Source: Peromyscus leucopus (Eukaryota > Chordata > Mammalia > Rodentia > Cricetidae). Taken from it: DNA of 64,000 nucleotides. The position numbers were made by a program, and so were the translations under genes. Positions 1 through 12,300 of the stretch are shown one piece after another; within the stretch, counting starts at the first letter, position 1, and every line of letters starts with the position of its first letter. The stretch lies in assembly GCF_004664715.2 (NCBI RefSeq), contig NC_051069.1:4761501-4825500 (forward strand). The letters run 5' to 3'. Under the pieces are notes generated by a model. It was not told the origin of the DNA, did not search any database, and saw nothing but the letters and a program-made list of their open reading frames with translations.

Positions 1-690
1 GAAAGACTGAAACGCAGAGAGCGGAGAAGGGGACAGAGGACAGCACAAGGGCACGGCTCACACTGTGAGGAAGCACTGTGGCAGACACTATTCACACTGG
101 TGAGACCTGTGAGAGCCAAACCACGTGAACAAGAGCAGATGTCAATGTATACCACAGCAAATGCTGAAAACCGAACGAGTTAAACACCAAGATTTCTCCG
201 CTCCATGGCCCGTATCTTGCGTGAGCGACATCAAGTGGACTTGGTGAGTTTCCAGACAACAATGGGGGATGGAGGAAGAAAACAGTAACAGTCAGGAGGG
301 GGACGTCGGGGGATGGGGGAGGTGGAAGAGGGAAATAGAGATGGGTTTGATCATATTTCATTGCATTCCTATATGAAATTCTCAAGAAGACAGGAAAATT
401 AGAAAATTGTACTATGAAAAATTTAAGTAAATAAAAATGCCCTTCATTGATTAAAACAGCATACAAAGGAAGTGAATGAACATAAATGTCACTTGGATAC
501 AGTACGGATCACAGCTGAATGTACTGACAAACAGTGTAAGCCAAACAGCAATAAAATCATGGACTCAAACTCTTTTTAAAAAGGAATCAACAACCTAGAA
601 TCTTAAACACAAAGGCTGGGGAGTATCTTTAAGACACATGGGAAAACAATAGTTATTTTTAGAAAAAAGCAAAAATTTAGGAAACTAATT
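1..690. other. Intron 18 of VPS13C, left edge
   Basis: This is non-coding sequence inside the intron after exon 18. The stretch around 240-440 ends in a GA-rich block followed by an AATTCTC-like A-rich end, which resembles a rodent LINE-1 3' end. No VPS13C exon 19 could be found here, so the next coding exon lies to the left of the window. Confidence 0.4.
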
Positions 691-699
691 ACAAACAGA

Positions 700-1500
700 T
701 CTTCACTAGAGGCAAGAAACCAGCAGACATCACTCAAGAGAAGGGAAATTAAGGCAATGTCAACCCAAGATGCAACTGGATGACACTTTCCATCTCCCCA
801 AAATCATCTCTGCAGTCAACATAATCTCTAACGGTACCACAGCAGCATGTTTTTCCCAAAAGCACAAGACACAAAACCTGTAGGTAAACCCACAAAGAGT
901 CCCACAGTCAGCAGTGGAGAACAAACCTCCTCACCTCACTTAAGGTGGGCACTTACAAATGATCACACAGGAGGGTCAACAAGCCACAGAAACAAGCTCA
1001 ACATCATTATCAGGAAAAATAGAAATTAAAAATACAGTGGGATTGCACGTCATCCCCTTAGAATGGCTCAAAGTAAACATGTGAAGAACAGCCATCACAA
1101 TGAGTGATGTGTGGGGAACTTCTTGTTTCACATTATACATACATCTACCCTATGACCCAACAATTTCACTCCCAGTTATTTACTCAGTGGGAATGAAAAC
1201 ATACAGTTTAAAAGGGGGGGGGGGCAAGCGAACTAAAAATAAAGACAACCCAGATGCTTTTCAACAAAAGCACCAATAAGTAAGTTCTGGTATTTTCAAG
1301 TGATAGACTCCTGCACAGCAATGAAAATGAGTAAAATACATTAGGTGCCACGCAGAGAAGGCTCCAAGGACACTGGCAGACAAGAGAAAACATGCTCTGT
1401 GCTTCCCTTTACAGAAAGATGAAAAAATACGCAGAACAAAATCACGGTGTCCATAGCAAAACACCCAAGGAAAGGAAAGAAGTGACCGTGGTACAGATCA
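700..1500 (+). mobile_element. Old LINE-1 (L1M-type) 3' fragment
   Basis: The stretch reads like a decayed L1 ORF2 3' end: a 'CTATGACCCAACAATTTCA' block, then 'CAACCCAGATGCTTTTCAAC', then an 'AATGAAAATGAGTAAAATAC' stretch. These match the order of well-known phrases in mammalian L1 3' ends. It is heavily mutated and non-coding. A run of 12 G lies near 1213. The family was assigned from memory of L1 text, not by alignment. Confidence 0.4.
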
Positions 1501-1508
1501 GGACGCTG

Positions 1509-1652
1509 GTTATATCTGGGGAAGAGATGGGGGAGGTGTGGGGATTCTAGGATGACTGCAATATTGCAAACCTTGACACTGTTATACCTGGAGAAGAGAT
1601 GGGGAAGGTGTGGGGATTCTAGGATGGTTGCAATATTGCAAACCTTGACACT
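1509..1652 (+). repeat. Two-copy 72-bp tandem duplication
   Basis: Positions 1509-1580 and 1581-1652 are two adjacent copies of a 72-bp segment with only a few substitutions. Each copy ends in CCTTGACACT. The segment belongs to the tail of the old L1-like fragment. It is non-coding. Confidence 0.8.
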
Positions 1653-1987
1653 GGCAGTCCCTGTAGCCAGTGACTTTTCAACCTGTCAAATACACAGAAT
1701 GCTTTTGATCTGTTCACTCTTGCTATGCACTAAACTTCACAAGAAAAACACCTCAAAGATTCAACCACACGCTCTAATGAGGATTTTCACCAGGTTCTTC
1801 CTCTACTCACTAAATGAAGCTGTCCTACAGTTGAGACTTTTGACTGGGAAGGCTCCAGAACAGCATTAGGCAACCAAACTAAAGACAACACATTTTCAGT
1901 AGCTACTTAAGAGCATCACTAAGTTAGCCCAACTCAAGATAACCCAGCAAGTGAATCAAGACACTTGTGAAGGCACCCAACACCTAC

Positions 1988-2082
1988 CTGCTTGGGCAAA
2001 GCCAAGTTGTAGGTACTCTCACTGTAGCCAATGGCAGTGAAGAGCTTGTCTTTCTCCTCTGGAGTCATGAGATCATCGATGG
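1988..2082 (-). CDS. Vps13c: VPS13C exon 18
   Basis: The exon encodes about residues 494-525, including [20 protein letters not shown]. The acceptor is CTCATAG and the donor CAG|GTAGGT. It enters in phase 1 and leaves in phase 0. This is the last VPS13C exon visible in the window. Confidence 0.95.
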
Positions 2083-5000
2083 CTATGAGACAAGACGGTC
2101 TTTTAGGAAATGAATGGCTAAGGTTTTAAAGACAAATTTTTTAAAAATAATCAATAAAAATATTATGTTGGGGAAAAAAAGTCCACAGACACAAATGCTA
2201 AAGCAAAATCAGCCAACTAATTCCTTCTAACACTCTGGTTCATTTAAAAAACAAACAAACAAACAAACATAAAACCACCCTGTATTTGACTATTTGTATT
2301 AAGAAACTACAAAAAGATACTCACTGCTAAGGAAATTCAGTTCTCAGGTATACACATTTTTAAATTTGCTGAAAATTTCAAAACTTACCTTGTCACTAAA
2401 ACCCATCTAAAATTTCACAAAAAGGAATACAGAACGCTGAGACCTCTAAGCATGAACATGTTAAATTTCTCACAAGTCATTTCTCAAGAACTTTCAAGTT
2501 CTACTCCAGGTAGAAAAAGAAATCAATTCCATAGCCTGTCCCATGTGTTCATGTGTTCCTCTGCTGGGCATGTGAAACAGAATCTGCATGGCTGTTCCTT
2601 CCCAGTGAATGATGATTGCCTGCCTTGAGACTTACTTTCAGGGATCAATGAGTCCTCATCTTTCTTCTTAGATTCTTTCTTTCCCCAAAACCCACTAAAC
2701 CAGCCACGTTTCTCGCCTGCCTCAGTAGACTTTTTCCTTAACTTCTGCCCAGAATGAATGACCTGAAAAATAAAAATTGAAGATTCATTCAGAAGAAACA
2801 CTCTGTTCACGGTTAAGTATAACCATGGTCAGTTTTGTTTAATGCTTCAATAGAGTAAGACAGGAGAGGAGGCCAATTCTTTCTGAAATGATGCTCACAG
2901 TATGGCCTGGACAGTATGGTCTACAGATAACTTACTTCCCGCACCTACTGATAGAATTTGGGGGAAAACGCGCTGTTTAGCTATAGCCAAGAACTCCACG
3001 AATTTCCCTGTGTACTGTAATGTGCAGGTGTCTAAGGAGACACTAGAACAGGTTTATAAAATGAAAAGGATTCTTTAAAGGAAGAGACTTCTGCACCCAT
3101 GATGGAGTAATCTAAAAAGGACATTTCAGAATTTACACACATTACTGGTTTGCTAACTAGTTCACTGTAGGAGGGAGACAGTCACAGAAACAGTCCTCAA
3201 ATCCCATCTCACCTCTGGCCTGAAATAAATCCTAATGCGCTTCCTACTGATCCTTCTCTTAGCCCATCTTTCAAAACCAGAAAACAAGTATGAAGAAAAG
3301 GGGTAAATGATTCAGACTCTACCTTCTCATTCCCCGATTTTAACGATCTGCCAATTCACTTTCAAGAGACTTTTCAATGGATACCAAATCATTAACATAC
3401 TTAAGTATCCCATAATAAAAAGTAAAAACAATACAAAAGAGAAGTCAAAAGAGTTAAGTTCTATAATGAAAGAGGAGTTTGATGACTGAATATAAGGCTA
3501 AGCAGGGGGAATATGTTCAGTGTTTGTCTTATGTCACCCATGAGTGCAAGCATTCAAGAGTGAAGAGAGAAATAGATAGGAAAAGCTATCAAGATGTATT
3601 AAACAGGGTATTTTCATTCTAGCATTAACATATATGTGCATATATACTACACACTGTGTGTTTGTATTATATATATTTTATATAGACAATTTGCATGTAG
3701 TGTTTGTGTATAGACAGAATGAGCAAGAAAGACAGATAGACAGAGACAGTCAGTCATCCGAAAAGGAAAGAAGAAAGGAAGATTATTTGAAAGCATTCCA
3801 CACATGTAACAGGTTGGGTCTGAAGCTCAGCAGCCACTCAGGTGCATCGGTCACAGGTAGTCACAGGTGGTCAGGTCACTCTCCTGGCAGCCCTTTTCTG
3901 CCTGGATCTGGAGCTATGTTGACACAGCTCCCTCCTTCAACTCCGCACCACCCACTGGTCACCTCTGAGTCGTTTCCCATCTCTCTGAGCATGACAACAG
4001 AAGACTTGCAATCTCTGCAACTCCCCTCTACTCCCTTAGGTGATTTTATTCCATCTCACTGGTCTACCACGTCCTGAACTGATACGCGCAGCATAGACTT
4101 CTCTTCTGAGCTCTGAGTTCATATTCCTGCATCTGATGTGAACTCTGATCTTCTCACATCACACCCAAGCCGTTCCAACCCAGTCTTCCCCATCTTATCT
4201 GATGACAGATCTACACTTTCAACTGTCTATACCAAAGTAACCCAAGGCTTTCTAACTCTCATATCTAACCTATCTCGGGTAATATGGGTTCTGCCTTCAA
4301 AACATCTAGACTCTAGCACACTGTATCTATTCCACTGTAACCAATCTCCAGCATGTTCCTGTCACCCATACCCAATCAGGTCAATACCAAGTGGCCTCCC
4401 TATTTGTACCCTCATCCTCTCTCCTACAGCTGTTTGCAAAGCAGCTAGGATGAGTTCTAAAGCATGCCCAGTCACAACATCCTGTTTCTCAAAAGCAATA
4501 TTAAAGACTTGCCAAGCCAGAATAAAAGCCCAAACCCACAGCTGCTTCTAAGAAGAGCCTACCCAAGATGGTGATCTCCCGGTTCCCAGCAGCACCACCT
4601 CCACTACACTCTGCCACTTCCTGTACATCACAGTGGCTGCCCCCCTCCCCTCCCTTACAGCATCCCCTGAAGGAGCCCCATGAGCTCCCAGCCCAAATCC
4701 TTTAAACTGGGACCATGTATTCTCTCCTGCTGGTTCAGCTCTGCCCTTGGACAACTCCCTGGCATCTCCCTCACCCTCCTTCGGTCATCAGTCCAATCTC
4801 CCTTTCTGAGTGAAGATGTCTCTGGCCTCCTGTTTAAAACTGCAACCCCAATTATCCTCACGGTCTAGCCCCAGCACTCTATGTTTATGTTTAACTGTAT
4901 GTTTATTATCCTTCTCTCCCACTGGAAGGGATTTCTTTGTTGCTCACTCCCATGTGCTAATACAAATGACAAAGAAGAAGGAGAAAAGAATCACTTACTT

Positions 5001-7000
5001 AGTCATTCCTGAGGGCCGGGCCCATAACAGTCCAAGTGTTTTAAATGGATTATCACATACCCCCACAATAAACACAGGACACAGGTCCCATTATAAATGA
5101 GAAAACCAAAGCACAAAGAGATTAAACAGCTAGCCTCAGGTCACAAAGTCAAAAGCCTATACAACTGGGACCATCTGACCTTCAAGTCCACACACTTAAC
5201 CATAATCTAGAATGACAGAAATTCGTTAAGTTTTTGCTAGATAAATGAGTAAGTACATGTGCTTTAGTCACACTTTAAAATGAGTATGGACTGGACAGAC
5301 AGCTGAATGATACAGCATGGCTCAATCCCCAGAATCACAGAACAGGGGTGGTATGCCTTCGAGAGCTCTAGGAAGGACTTAAAAGGAAAGACAGGCAGCT
5401 ATGGGCAGTAGCTCAGCATTCCAGATGACACAACGAGAGCATAGCCTTTCTTCTGCTGATCTATGTTTTCTAATGGTTCTATAAGCTCTATTTAATCTGA
5501 AATTCATCTTTAATCACTGAAAAGGAAGAGAAATGACAAAAAACAGGTACAAAGAGTCCTGGTGGACAGGCAGGATAAAACATTATCGACAAATTGGTTC
5601 TGATTTTGGAAAATAAGAGAAAGATAGCAGAAAGGAAGAGATAAGAAGGAAGAGGACAGGAAAAAGGGGGAAAAATGCTTAAGTATGTTAAGTCATAAGG
5701 AAAACCACGAGCCTGATGCAGAATGTAAACTGCAAAGTTTCAAGTTGCTGGAATGATAGAGAACTTAGATTTACTTTTTTATAAATTTTAGATTACACAG
5801 TTTGAAAGCTCTTCCTTTGCATGTTAGTGGCTTTTTTCCCAGTTAGTTTTCTCGAGAGACTAAATGAAGCAATAGGGAATTAATCTCTATTCTCATTCGG
5901 GTAAACCTCAGCAACTTCCCATAAAACGAAGATTTCTCCATTCTGGATTTAAAGTAGTGACAGAAACATGATTAAGAAAGAATAAAGTCAGCTAAAATCA
6001 TAAAAAATGATTACCTCAACTTGTGCTTGTTGTCTCACTAAAATTATGTTAAACACATCGAGACTCTTCTCCAAGTCCTGCAAAAGAAGAGAAATAATGA
6101 TTAGGTAAAAGCCATACTCTCTGACTGATGGACTCACCCAGTCCTGAACACTGGTGGTGGCCTAAGGAAAGCATGAGCTAAAATGTACAGAAGGCTTTCA
6201 ATTATTTTAATTTCCATAGTAAGAGAAAGGAAAGTTTTATAAGAAAAAAAATGGAATCCCTCTTAAATAGTTTGAAAATAAAGTTTTTTGGGTTTTTTTT
6301 CTGGAAGACATTGTAAATGATTGCACATAAAAACAAGAATGTTTACGATGGGAGCTGTGCTGGGGCTGAAGAGATGGCTCAGAGGTCAAGACCACTGGCT
6401 TCTCTAACAAAGGACCCAAGTTCAGTTCCCGGAATCCCCATAGAGGCTCCTCTGCAACAGGAGATCCAATGCCCTTTCTGACCTCCACGGGCACCTGGCA
6501 CACACGTGATGCACAGACATACATGCAGGCAGAACACTCACACACATAAATAAAATAGATACACCTTTTAAAAGGTTTAGAAGGCCAGGCAGCGGTGGCT
6601 CACACCTCTAATTCTAGTACTCGGGAGGAAGAGCCGGGCAGGTCTCTGTGAGTTCCAGGCTAGCCTGGTCTACAGAGTGAGATCCAGGACAGGCACCAAA
6701 ACTACACAGAGAAACCCTGTCTTGAAAAAACCAAAAAACAACAACAACAAAAAGGTTTAGGTAGGGCTGAAGAGATAGCTAGAAAACAGCCCTGGATCCC
6801 CTGCAGAGGACTGGAGTTCAGTTCCCAGCACCCAACTCTGGCAGCTCACAACCTCTAACTCCAGCTCCAGGGCATCCGATGCCCCTTTCTTGCCTCTTTG
6901 TACTTTGTACTTGCGTGTACAAATCCACACACAAACATGCATATATACATAATTTTAAAGACATAAAATTTGAAAAAGAATCCAAAAAGGAGGCTCACTT

Positions 7001-7052
<52 letters not shown>

Positions 7053-9290
7053 CCTTACTTATTACTCTCCCCTATTCTGTATTATTTTATAGCCACTATA
7101 TCATTACAAAAAAAAAGCAGGGAGGGATGTAAGTCACCACATAAAGTAAAGGAGACATTGGGACTCTAACATTTACTGGATGACCCGTATCTCAGGTCAT
7201 TCATTAACGTTGTTTATACATCCCTTAGGACTGTGAGACAGATGTAGTTTTCACTTTATTCCTGAGGAGAAACACTCAACTTCAGAAGCTGAGGAACCTG
7301 TGTCTGTGACCAGAACATCTGGTAAGCACCAAGCGCCTGACTCCGGATCTTCACCTCCACACCTATGCTCTTCCTGATGTCTCACACTAGTGACTGCCAT
7401 GGTTCCTAAGTACAAGAGTCCAGTCCGGTCTCACATCCTGGACACCGTGACTCGATGGCACCAGATGCTAGTAAGCAAGTTCTGTATTCAGGGCACAAGG
7501 AAGACCCCAAGCCTTTCTCAGAAAGAATGGGTTTCTGTTTGGTTTTGCTTCTAAATAATTCTTTAAGGTCTAAAAGGGAGAGACCACTACTATATAAGTA
7601 AGGGAATTTTTATCAACAAAACAAGATCTAACAAATGAACATTTAAATGAGTCTGATGTCCATTTTCTAAACATTATTAGAAAAACCAAACTCATTTTCC
7701 CAAATAGTCTGTAGCAGTTTTACCATATGTGACATTATGATAGGGAAAAGGGACGGTTGGTTAATAAAAAGGAAGAAAAGAAAAAATAAAGAATACTCTA
7801 TGTTCTCATGTAATTATTCTCAAACCCATGAGTCTGTTCTTTGTCAAATTATATTCTAATTCAAACTGTATACATAAGAATATTAAAATAGCTGGGTGTG
7901 GTGGTGCAGGTCTTTAATCCCAGCACTCAGGAGGCAGAGGCAGGCAGATCTCAGCCTGGTCTATAGAGTGAGTTCCAGGCCAGCCAGGGCTATGGAGTGA
8001 GACCCTGTCTTGAATAAACAAACAGAGAATATTAAAGGGTGATCAGACATACAGCAATACTAACATTCAAAACATACCTGAATTTGTTTCTGTAGTTCTT
8101 CTGAGACTTTCGTTTGTGTTAACTTGCTTTTGTAGGCAATTTTGTAACTCTTGAGTAACTGCCTGTGTTTTTTTATGTTACTCCATGACCACATCTGAGT
8201 ATATCTTCTTATATGAACTTCAAGAACAGAATCAATTGCATATTTCCACCTAAAGTCAAATTTTGTTAATGTGCACAGGAATATACAGATGTAAGAAAAT
8301 GGTTTTGACTTTTCAGAGACACCACATTGTTGATTTTGTTTGTTTGTTTTCTTCTTCGCCTTCTTCCAATACCTCCAACAATAACACTGCAAGCCCCTGT
8401 ACAACTCTCTGACCTAAACAGAGTGAGCGAAGAAACACCCAGAAGAGGATATGCCAAAGCAAACCCACAAAAGCACAAAATGATGTATGTGGAAAACAGT
8501 ACAGTCACGTGCTGGACAGCAACTTCATGCTACATGGCAGACCACATACAGCACAACGGCTTCAGACAATTGTATTTATATCTTGTGATGTCACAGCTAT
8601 CTGAGCTCACACTGCATGATGCCCACACAACCATGAAAAGCATGTCACATAATAGATCTCCACTGGTAAGTGAAACATGCCTGTAGGCTGTGTTCTACTG
8701 ATTGTAATCTTGAGTCCATATGGATGACTGAAAAGACTTTTTGAAACATGCTCAAGGTCTTGAATGCAAAGACAAAACTTTGGGAATCCAGAAGTATTTG
8801 TGAGGAAAAAACAACAACAACAGTAACACACACAGAAAAAAAAAAATCTCTCTTTTCCTATTGTTTTGGAAGAGTCTAGACAACAAGACCTTAAAGGTTT
8901 CTTAACTCTGAATGCCCGGACTATATAATTATTCATTTCTCATAAAATAAAAGAACAAGAGCTAAGGCAATGACTCAGTGGTCCATGTGCTGGATAAGCA
9001 AGTACAAGAACCTGTGTTTGCACCCCCAGAACGCATATAAAAGTTGGGTTCATTGGTGCACACCTACAGTCCCAGTGCTGGGGAGAAGGGGAATGGAACA
9101 AAAAGGCAGAGCTCAGGGGCTTGCTGGCCAGCCAGCAGAGCTGAAATGGGAGAGTTCGGAATTCAGGGAGAGGCTATGTCCCAAAAAATAGGGACTGAGA
9201 ATAGAGAAGCAATTGAGGAGGGCATCAACCTCCAGTCTCCAAACAGTCACACAGGCAAGCGCATCTTCACATCTACAACACATGCACACA

Positions 9291-9365
<75 letters not shown>

Positions 9366-12300
9366 ATTTTTAAGTTAAAAGAACAAATTCTAACTTACCA
9401 CTGTCGACATTGGTATGAAGTGGTAAGCAAGGTTTGTACTTCCTATATGGTCCATTTCTAACCATATAATCCAGTGACTCCAAAAAGTCAATCATGCTTA
9501 AGTACTATTGAGACAAGAGCAAAATTAGGTTTGTTACAGTGAACATGCAAATAAAAATTATATCTAATTCTCTCTTTCTTGAGAAACCCAAAATCTCTGA
9601 TAATTCAATAATATACCAACTACACCTGATTAAACCTGAGATTATCAATTAGAAATTAAAGCACAATATTTTAAGTTCTTCTATAAAAGACAACTGTGCT
9701 GGTATTAAGACTGTCACATGACCAATAATAGACTTCGTTTTTTTTCAGATATTCTAAAATGGGAAATAAATGCAATAGGGAAATGGTGTGTCTCCCAGTA
9801 TTGATTGTATTTGTGTTTCTAAACCTGTCTGCTTTTCATCTGGACCCTCATTTTTGCCAATTTTTTGTCTCATTTTTTAACTCTCAATCTGCTCCAGAAA
9901 AATGGATGCATAAGCAAGATGAAGCTATTTAAGCACTCAATTTACTACCAACACAACTTTGTGTTGTGTAAGCCTGACAAACAGTTCAAATGAAGAGAAA
10001 CACACAGGAAATGGGTGAGAAGGATCCCAGGCTCAAGCAGAATAAGGTCTAGCTTCCTTTGAATTTCCCTCAATACAATTCTACCCAAGGGTTATTTGAG
10101 AAATGTGTCTAGCCTAAACTTCAACAATGAACTATATCCCAGATTTCAAAGACATTAGGGAGAAAGGATACAAAATTCTAGTTACAATTTATATTCACAA
10201 TGTTATAAAATAAAATTATAGAAACATTAAGTAAAATAGATTATTCAGGTTTGTTCTAAACTAGACATGGTGGCACACATCTATAACCCTAGTACTCAGA
10301 AAGCTGAGACAGGAGGATTGCTGCAAGTTCAAAGCCATCCTGGGCTATATAGTGAGTTCTGGACCACCAAGAATAAACAGACGAGCCGGGCGGTGGTGGT
10401 GCACACCTTTAAGCCCAGCACTCAGGAAGCAGAGCGTGGCGGATCTCTGAGTTCGAGGCCAGCCTGGTCTACAGAGCGAGATCCAGGAAAGGAGCAAAGC
10501 CACACAGAGAAACCCTGTCTCGAAAAACCCAAAAACAAACAAACAAACAAAAAAAGAATAAACAGATGAAAAGCAGTTATTTTCCCCTTTGGTGATGTAG
10601 CTACTAGAAAAGCTGGAGTGACAAAGGCCATTTACATTCTGTTTATTAGACAGCATTAAACTAAATGCCCAGGTATCAACACTCCTCATCCTCTCAATTC
10701 AGATCTCCAGGGCTGCTATGCAAAGCCTCCAAGCCTATAGCCACACCGGAAAACAAACACAGGAAAGACAGTTGCTCTTAAAAACTAAAGGAGTGGCACT
10801 TGAGTGTCTGTTATTAAAAACTGAGGCAATGGGGTTGGAGAGATGAGTCAGCGGTTAGGAGCAGGGGCTGCTCTTGCAGAGGATCTGGGGTTTAATTCCA
10901 GCACCCACATGGCAGCTCACAACCTCCAATAGCTCCAGTTTTAAAGAACCCAACACTCTCACCTCATCTCCTTAGTTTCCTGCAAGCCCATATATTCAGA
11001 GGCTCACACACTACATATAAATAGAAATAAATAAAGTTTTTTAAAAAGTGGCTGGCAAGATGCTTAGGGAGGAAAGGCTTGTGCCCAGCCTGCCAACCTG
11101 AGTTCAACTCCCAGAGCCTAAAAGGTGGAGGCAGATAACTTCAAGTTGTCTTCCAACCCCAAACTCATGCACACACGCTGCGTGCACACAGTCTAAAAGA
11201 TGAGAAGAGAAAAGGAGAAGAAAAACACTACAATTCTCCTATAATTATGAATTAAAAGGAAATATCATCCACTACAATTTAATAAGATCAAGTATCATTT
11301 GTGAAAAAGGTCAGATTAAAGGAAACTGTCTGTCTGAAATTTCTCTTTTAAGTCCCCCACAACCCACCTTTTTTTTTTTTGCATTCACTGCCAACAGAAT
11401 GAAACAAAAGGACCACCAGACCACCAGACCATAGAGAATGACCAGGACAAGGACAACTGAAAATCAGGATTCAAAGCTGATTAAAGCCAGAGGTATCCAA
11501 GGGAACCTTACCTGAGGCTTCGTCAGCTCGATGGCAATATTTTGTACTTCGATGTTCCCATCAAGTTTGGGTGTTTTGAACTCTGATTCTGCACAGGGAT
11601 TCATGCAGAGTTTTGCAGAGGCTGATATTGGCTGGAAAACTGACATCACATGGGAAGACAGATGGTATGATTATATGCTCTTAACTATGAACAACTAGGA
11701 ATAATTATGAGACTACCGCACTTTGAAAGTGACAAAGTAAATGCCATGCATATGTAAGAAAATCACCATCAGGAAATGTGCAAGGCATGTGAACCCACAA
11801 AGACAGTGGCAGTATGCACTGAGCCTGCAAGGGTCCAAGCCAGAGGGGGTCCCAGCACTAAGAGGGGGAAGTGGACATGATTTCCCATCCCTAACCAAGA
11901 AGTTGTCTCCATCTGACAACTTCACAAAGGAAACTTAGTTTCTCCAAGGGAGTCTCTCTGGGTATACAAACCACACTTAAGGACTGGCCCATGCCCAGCA
12001 ATAGACAGCCAACACAAAACTAACTCAGTGGTATTTTTGGAGATTTTTCTTTTTTGTCTCATTATACCTTGTCTGGGCATTTTTTTAACCTTACTAGTGT
12101 TTTGTTTACATATTATGGTTTCCATTTCTGTGTTTTTCTGGCTTTTCTCTGTGTGCCTGTGTCTCTGCACGTGTGTTTCTCATGCTTTTGTTTGTTGTTT
12201 TTCTTTCTCTGTTTTGTTCTATTCTCATTTGTTTGTTTTTGTATTTGCCTGTTTTCTAAAGAGAGAGGAAGAAGGTGTGGAGTTGGATGGATGAGGATAC

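Noticed and set aside
1..1987. Search for VPS13C exon 19
   Set aside because: The expected following segment (YVAHIMTLKL-like) could not be found on the minus strand left of exon 18, so the exon must lie outside the window.
9213..9461. Frames encoding RERERE or THTHTH tracts, here and at 16360-16638, 54232-54474 and 62667-62894
   Set aside because: They are translations of dinucleotide microsatellites in SINE tails, with no coding evidence.
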